A model generated the notes under the pieces. That model made no database searches. It was not told the origin of the DNA and saw only the letters and a list, made by a program, of their open reading frames with translations. A stretch of 64,000 bases of DNA, taken from the NCBI GenBank assembly GCA_030949565.1, contig JAUZSK010000036.1, forward strand, positions 1 through 64,000. The letters are read 5' to 3'. Position numbers and translations under genes: made by a program. The stretch comes from Enterobacterales bacterium (GTDB lineage Bacteria; Pseudomonadota; Gammaproteobacteria; Enterobacterales; Kangiellaceae). Each line of letters begins with the position of its first letter. Position 1 is the first letter of the stretch. Of this stretch, positions 62,193 through 64,000 are shown piece by piece.

Positions 62193-64000
62193 TTATCCAA
62201 AAGTCATTGCGCCATGCTCGGCGTTGGTGACATTGTTTCGAAAGCTTTTAAATAATTCTCGTCCCATGCCGGATTGCTCAGAAAGCGTTTCCTTAACCGC
62301 CAATGGACGCTGTTTAAACTCTATTTCATTAACCTTGACTGTTAATATGCCATTCGCAGCATCGAGCTCGATCAAATCGCCATTTTGTATTTGTGCGATG
62401 GGACCACCTTCGAGTGCTTCGGGGATCAGATGGATAGCGGCAGGTACTTTACCGGAGGCTCCGGACATTCTGCCATCGGTAACAAGGGCTACTTGATGAC
62501 CGGCCGCCTGTAGCGAGGCTAAAATAGGAGTTAATTTGTGTAGTTCTGGCATCCCATTGGCTTTAGGGCCTTGGAATCGAATGACCGCGACGAAGTCTTG
62601 GTTTAATTGACCCCTTTTAAATGCAGTAACCAGTTCATTTTGATCATCAAAAACTACCGCTGGCGCTTCAATCTTTAAGTATTGTTCGGCAACCGCTGAA
62701 GTTTTTATCACGCTTCTGCCCAAATTGCCGGTTAACAGGTTTAAACCACCATGTGAACTAAAACATTGATTGACCGGGCTTAGAACTGACTCATCTAGAC
62801 TTTTTGTGACGGCGTTTTTCCATTGTATTAGATGTTCGCTTTGTTTTTCTTGCCCATTTTGGCGATAAATATCAGCTTGAGGGTTTTTAACTAGCTTGGG
62901 CTCTTTAAAATAAGCACTTAATCCAGTGCCCATAATCGTCTTCACGTCTTGATGTAAAAAGCCAGCGTCGGACAGTTGCTGCATAAGAAAAGGCATGCCG
63001 CCTGCGGCTTGAAAATGATTAATGTCAGCGCTTCCATTAGGATAGACTCGACAAATGAGAGGGACTATTTTGGAAAGCTCCGACATATCTTGCCAATCAA
63101 TGATAATACCTGCGGCTCGTGCAATAGCGATTAAATGAATGGTGTGATTGGTAGAGCCTCCAGTGGCTAGTAAACCGACCAAACCATTAACAATGGTTTT
63201 TTCTGAAAGGATCGAAGCAAGGCTAAATTTTTGTTCGATATTTTGTAACTGTTTTCTAACGCCGTACTGGCTGAGCGCCTGTCTAAGCTCGGTTGTTGGA
63301 GGAACAAAAGAGCTACCAGGAAGCTGCAAGCCCATAATCTCCATCAACATTTGATTACTATTAGCGGTGCCATAAAAAGTACAGGTACCTGCTGTGTGAT
63401 AGGAGGCACTTTCAGAAGCTAATAGCTCTTTTCGGCCGATTTTTCCTTCTGCATAATCTTGTCGTACCTTGGCTTTGGCATCATTGCTTTGTCCTGTTGG
63501 CATAGGACCTGCCGGTAGGAAAATACAAGGTAAATGTCCAAAACTTAATGCACCAATCAGCAATCCAGGAACAATTTTGTCGCAGATGCCAAGTAAAATA
63601 ACGCCGTCGAACATATCATGGGAGAGGGATACTGCGGTTGCCATCGCAATCAAATCACGACTAAAGAGAGACAATTCCATTCCTTCTTGACCCTGTGTTA
63701 CCCCATCACACATAGCAGGGACGCCACCGGCAACCTGCGCCGTAGCGCCTAAATGTGCAGCGGCTTGTTTAATGATATCGGGATAGTTGACATAGGGCTG
63801 ATGCGCCGACAGCATGTCATTGTAAGCATTAACAATCGCCAGATTAGGTGCTTTTTCGGCAGCCAAGATGCTTTTATCCGTTGGGTTACAAGCAGCCATC
63901 CCGTGAGCAAGATTACCACAGCTTAATCGTGAACGAGTGGGGCTATTATCGTTTGTCGCAGCTGCATGAGACATTCGCGTAAGGTAGTCGCTACGCGTTG
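62193..64000 (-). CDS. edd: 6-phosphogluconate dehydratase (5' end outside window)
   Basis: Iron-sulfur dehydratase of the Entner-Doudoroff pathway that converts 6-phosphogluconate to KDPG. It has LSCGNLAHGMAACNP, GGVPAMCDGVTQGQEGMELS (cluster Cys), LGICDKIVPG, GTCTFYGTANSNQM, ATGGSTNHTIHLIA and VTDGRMSGASGKVP (active-site Ser). An ATG at 63974 exists, but the frame stays open to the edge and reads TRSDYLTR just upstream, matching TRSAYLAR near residues 19-26 of E. coli Edd; the true start is therefore beyond 64000 and the gene is partial. It heads the visible edd-zwf-eda-gap operon. Confidence 0.95.
   Translation of the reverse strand, partial: TRSDYLTRMSHAAATNDNSPTRSRLSCGNLAHGMAACNPTDKSILAAEKAPNLAIVNAYNDMLSAHQPYVNYPDIIKQAAAHLGATAQVAGGVPAMCDGVTQGQEGMELSLFSRDLIAMATAVSLSHDMFDGVILLGICDKIVPGLLIGALSFGHLPCIFLPAGPMPTGQSNDAKAKVRQDYAEGKIGRKELLASESASYHTAGTCTFYGTANSNQMLMEIMGLQLPGSSFVPPTTELRQALSQYGVRKQLQNIEQKFSLASILSEKTIVNGLVGLLATGGSTNHTIHLIAIARAAGIIIDWQDMSELSKIVPLICRVYPNGSADINHFQAAGGMPFLMQQLSDAGFLHQDVKTIMGTGLSAYFKEPKLVKNPQADIYRQNGQEKQSEHLIQWKNAVTKSLDESVLSPVNQCFSSHGGLNLLTGNLGRSVIKTSAVAEQYLKIEAPAVVFDDQNELVTAFKRGQLNQDFVAVIRFQGPKANGMPELHKLTPILASLQAAGHQVALVTDGRMSGASGKVPAAIHLIPEALEGGPIAQIQNGDLIELDAANGILTVKVNEIEFKQRPLAVKETLSEQSGMGRELFKSFRNNVTNAEHGAMTFG

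Noticed and set aside
62193-63974. edd as a complete gene starting at the ATG at 63974
   Set aside because: The frame stays open to the right edge and the upstream residues TRSDYLTR align with E. coli Edd, so the gene is cut by the window.

Overview
The window is a 64 kb piece of a gammaproteobacterial chromosome with moderate to low GC. The gene order is chromosomal: ispB facing rplU-rpmA-obgE, murJ-ribF-ileS-lspA-fkpB-ispH followed by minor pilin genes, and queA-tgt-yajC-secD-secF. The GlyGly-CTERM tails, the PilY1 locus and the ABC-F, M13 and M16 families suggest a marine gammaproteobacterium, perhaps near Kangiella or Aliikangiella. That placement is an inference from gene content. I saw no phage, integrase, transposase, CRISPR array, tRNA or rRNA gene.

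Layout. 1-6.8 kb: srkA (cut by the left edge), a MATE exporter, comF/gntX divergent from bioH-bioC, an S1-domain regulator (cvfB) and dgkA. 6.9-12.2 kb: a double-domain M16 peptidase lipoprotein, a sigma-28-like promoter in front of an 81-residue protein resembling flagellar rod termini, a putative metalloprotease and a Dam-type methyltransferase. 12.2-12.55 kb: a structured non-coding island. 12.5-19.5 kb: pckA, an S41 protease, ispB, the rplU-rpmA-obgE block and rpsT. 19.8-29.1 kb: a response regulator, murJ, two copies of a hairpin-forming element, ribF, ileS, lspA, fkpB and ispH. 29.4-36.5 kb: the minor pilin operon fimT-pilV-pilW-pilX-pilY1-pilE. 37.4-45.1 kb: queA, tgt, yajC, secD, secF and a deaD-type helicase. 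45.2-58.8 kb: an M13 peptidase, a QueF-like protein without the catalytic cysteine, a 1515-residue GlyGly-CTERM protein, a small secreted relative of its N terminus, uup, fahA-maiA and an HAF-repeat GlyGly-CTERM protein. 58.9-64 kb: the Entner-Doudoroff operon edd-zwf-eda-gap on the minus strand, with edd running off the right edge.

Working together. BioC and BioH start and finish pimeloyl-ACP synthesis. QueA and Tgt make queuosine tRNA. YajC, SecD and SecF support protein export, and LspA matures the lipoproteins encoded here (M16, M13, S41). The fimT-pilE block encodes minor pilins and the PilY1 tip adhesin. FahA and MaiA end tyrosine catabolism, PckA serves gluconeogenesis, and edd-zwf-eda-gap form the Entner-Doudoroff route.

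Data quality. At least 23 single-base indels break 17 genes, most of them in short A, T or G runs and many in essential genes (ileS, secD, rpsT, obgE, ribF, yajC). Each can be restored by one base. I treat them as probable sequencing or consensus errors, annotate the restored genes across the breaks, and name the break position in each entry.
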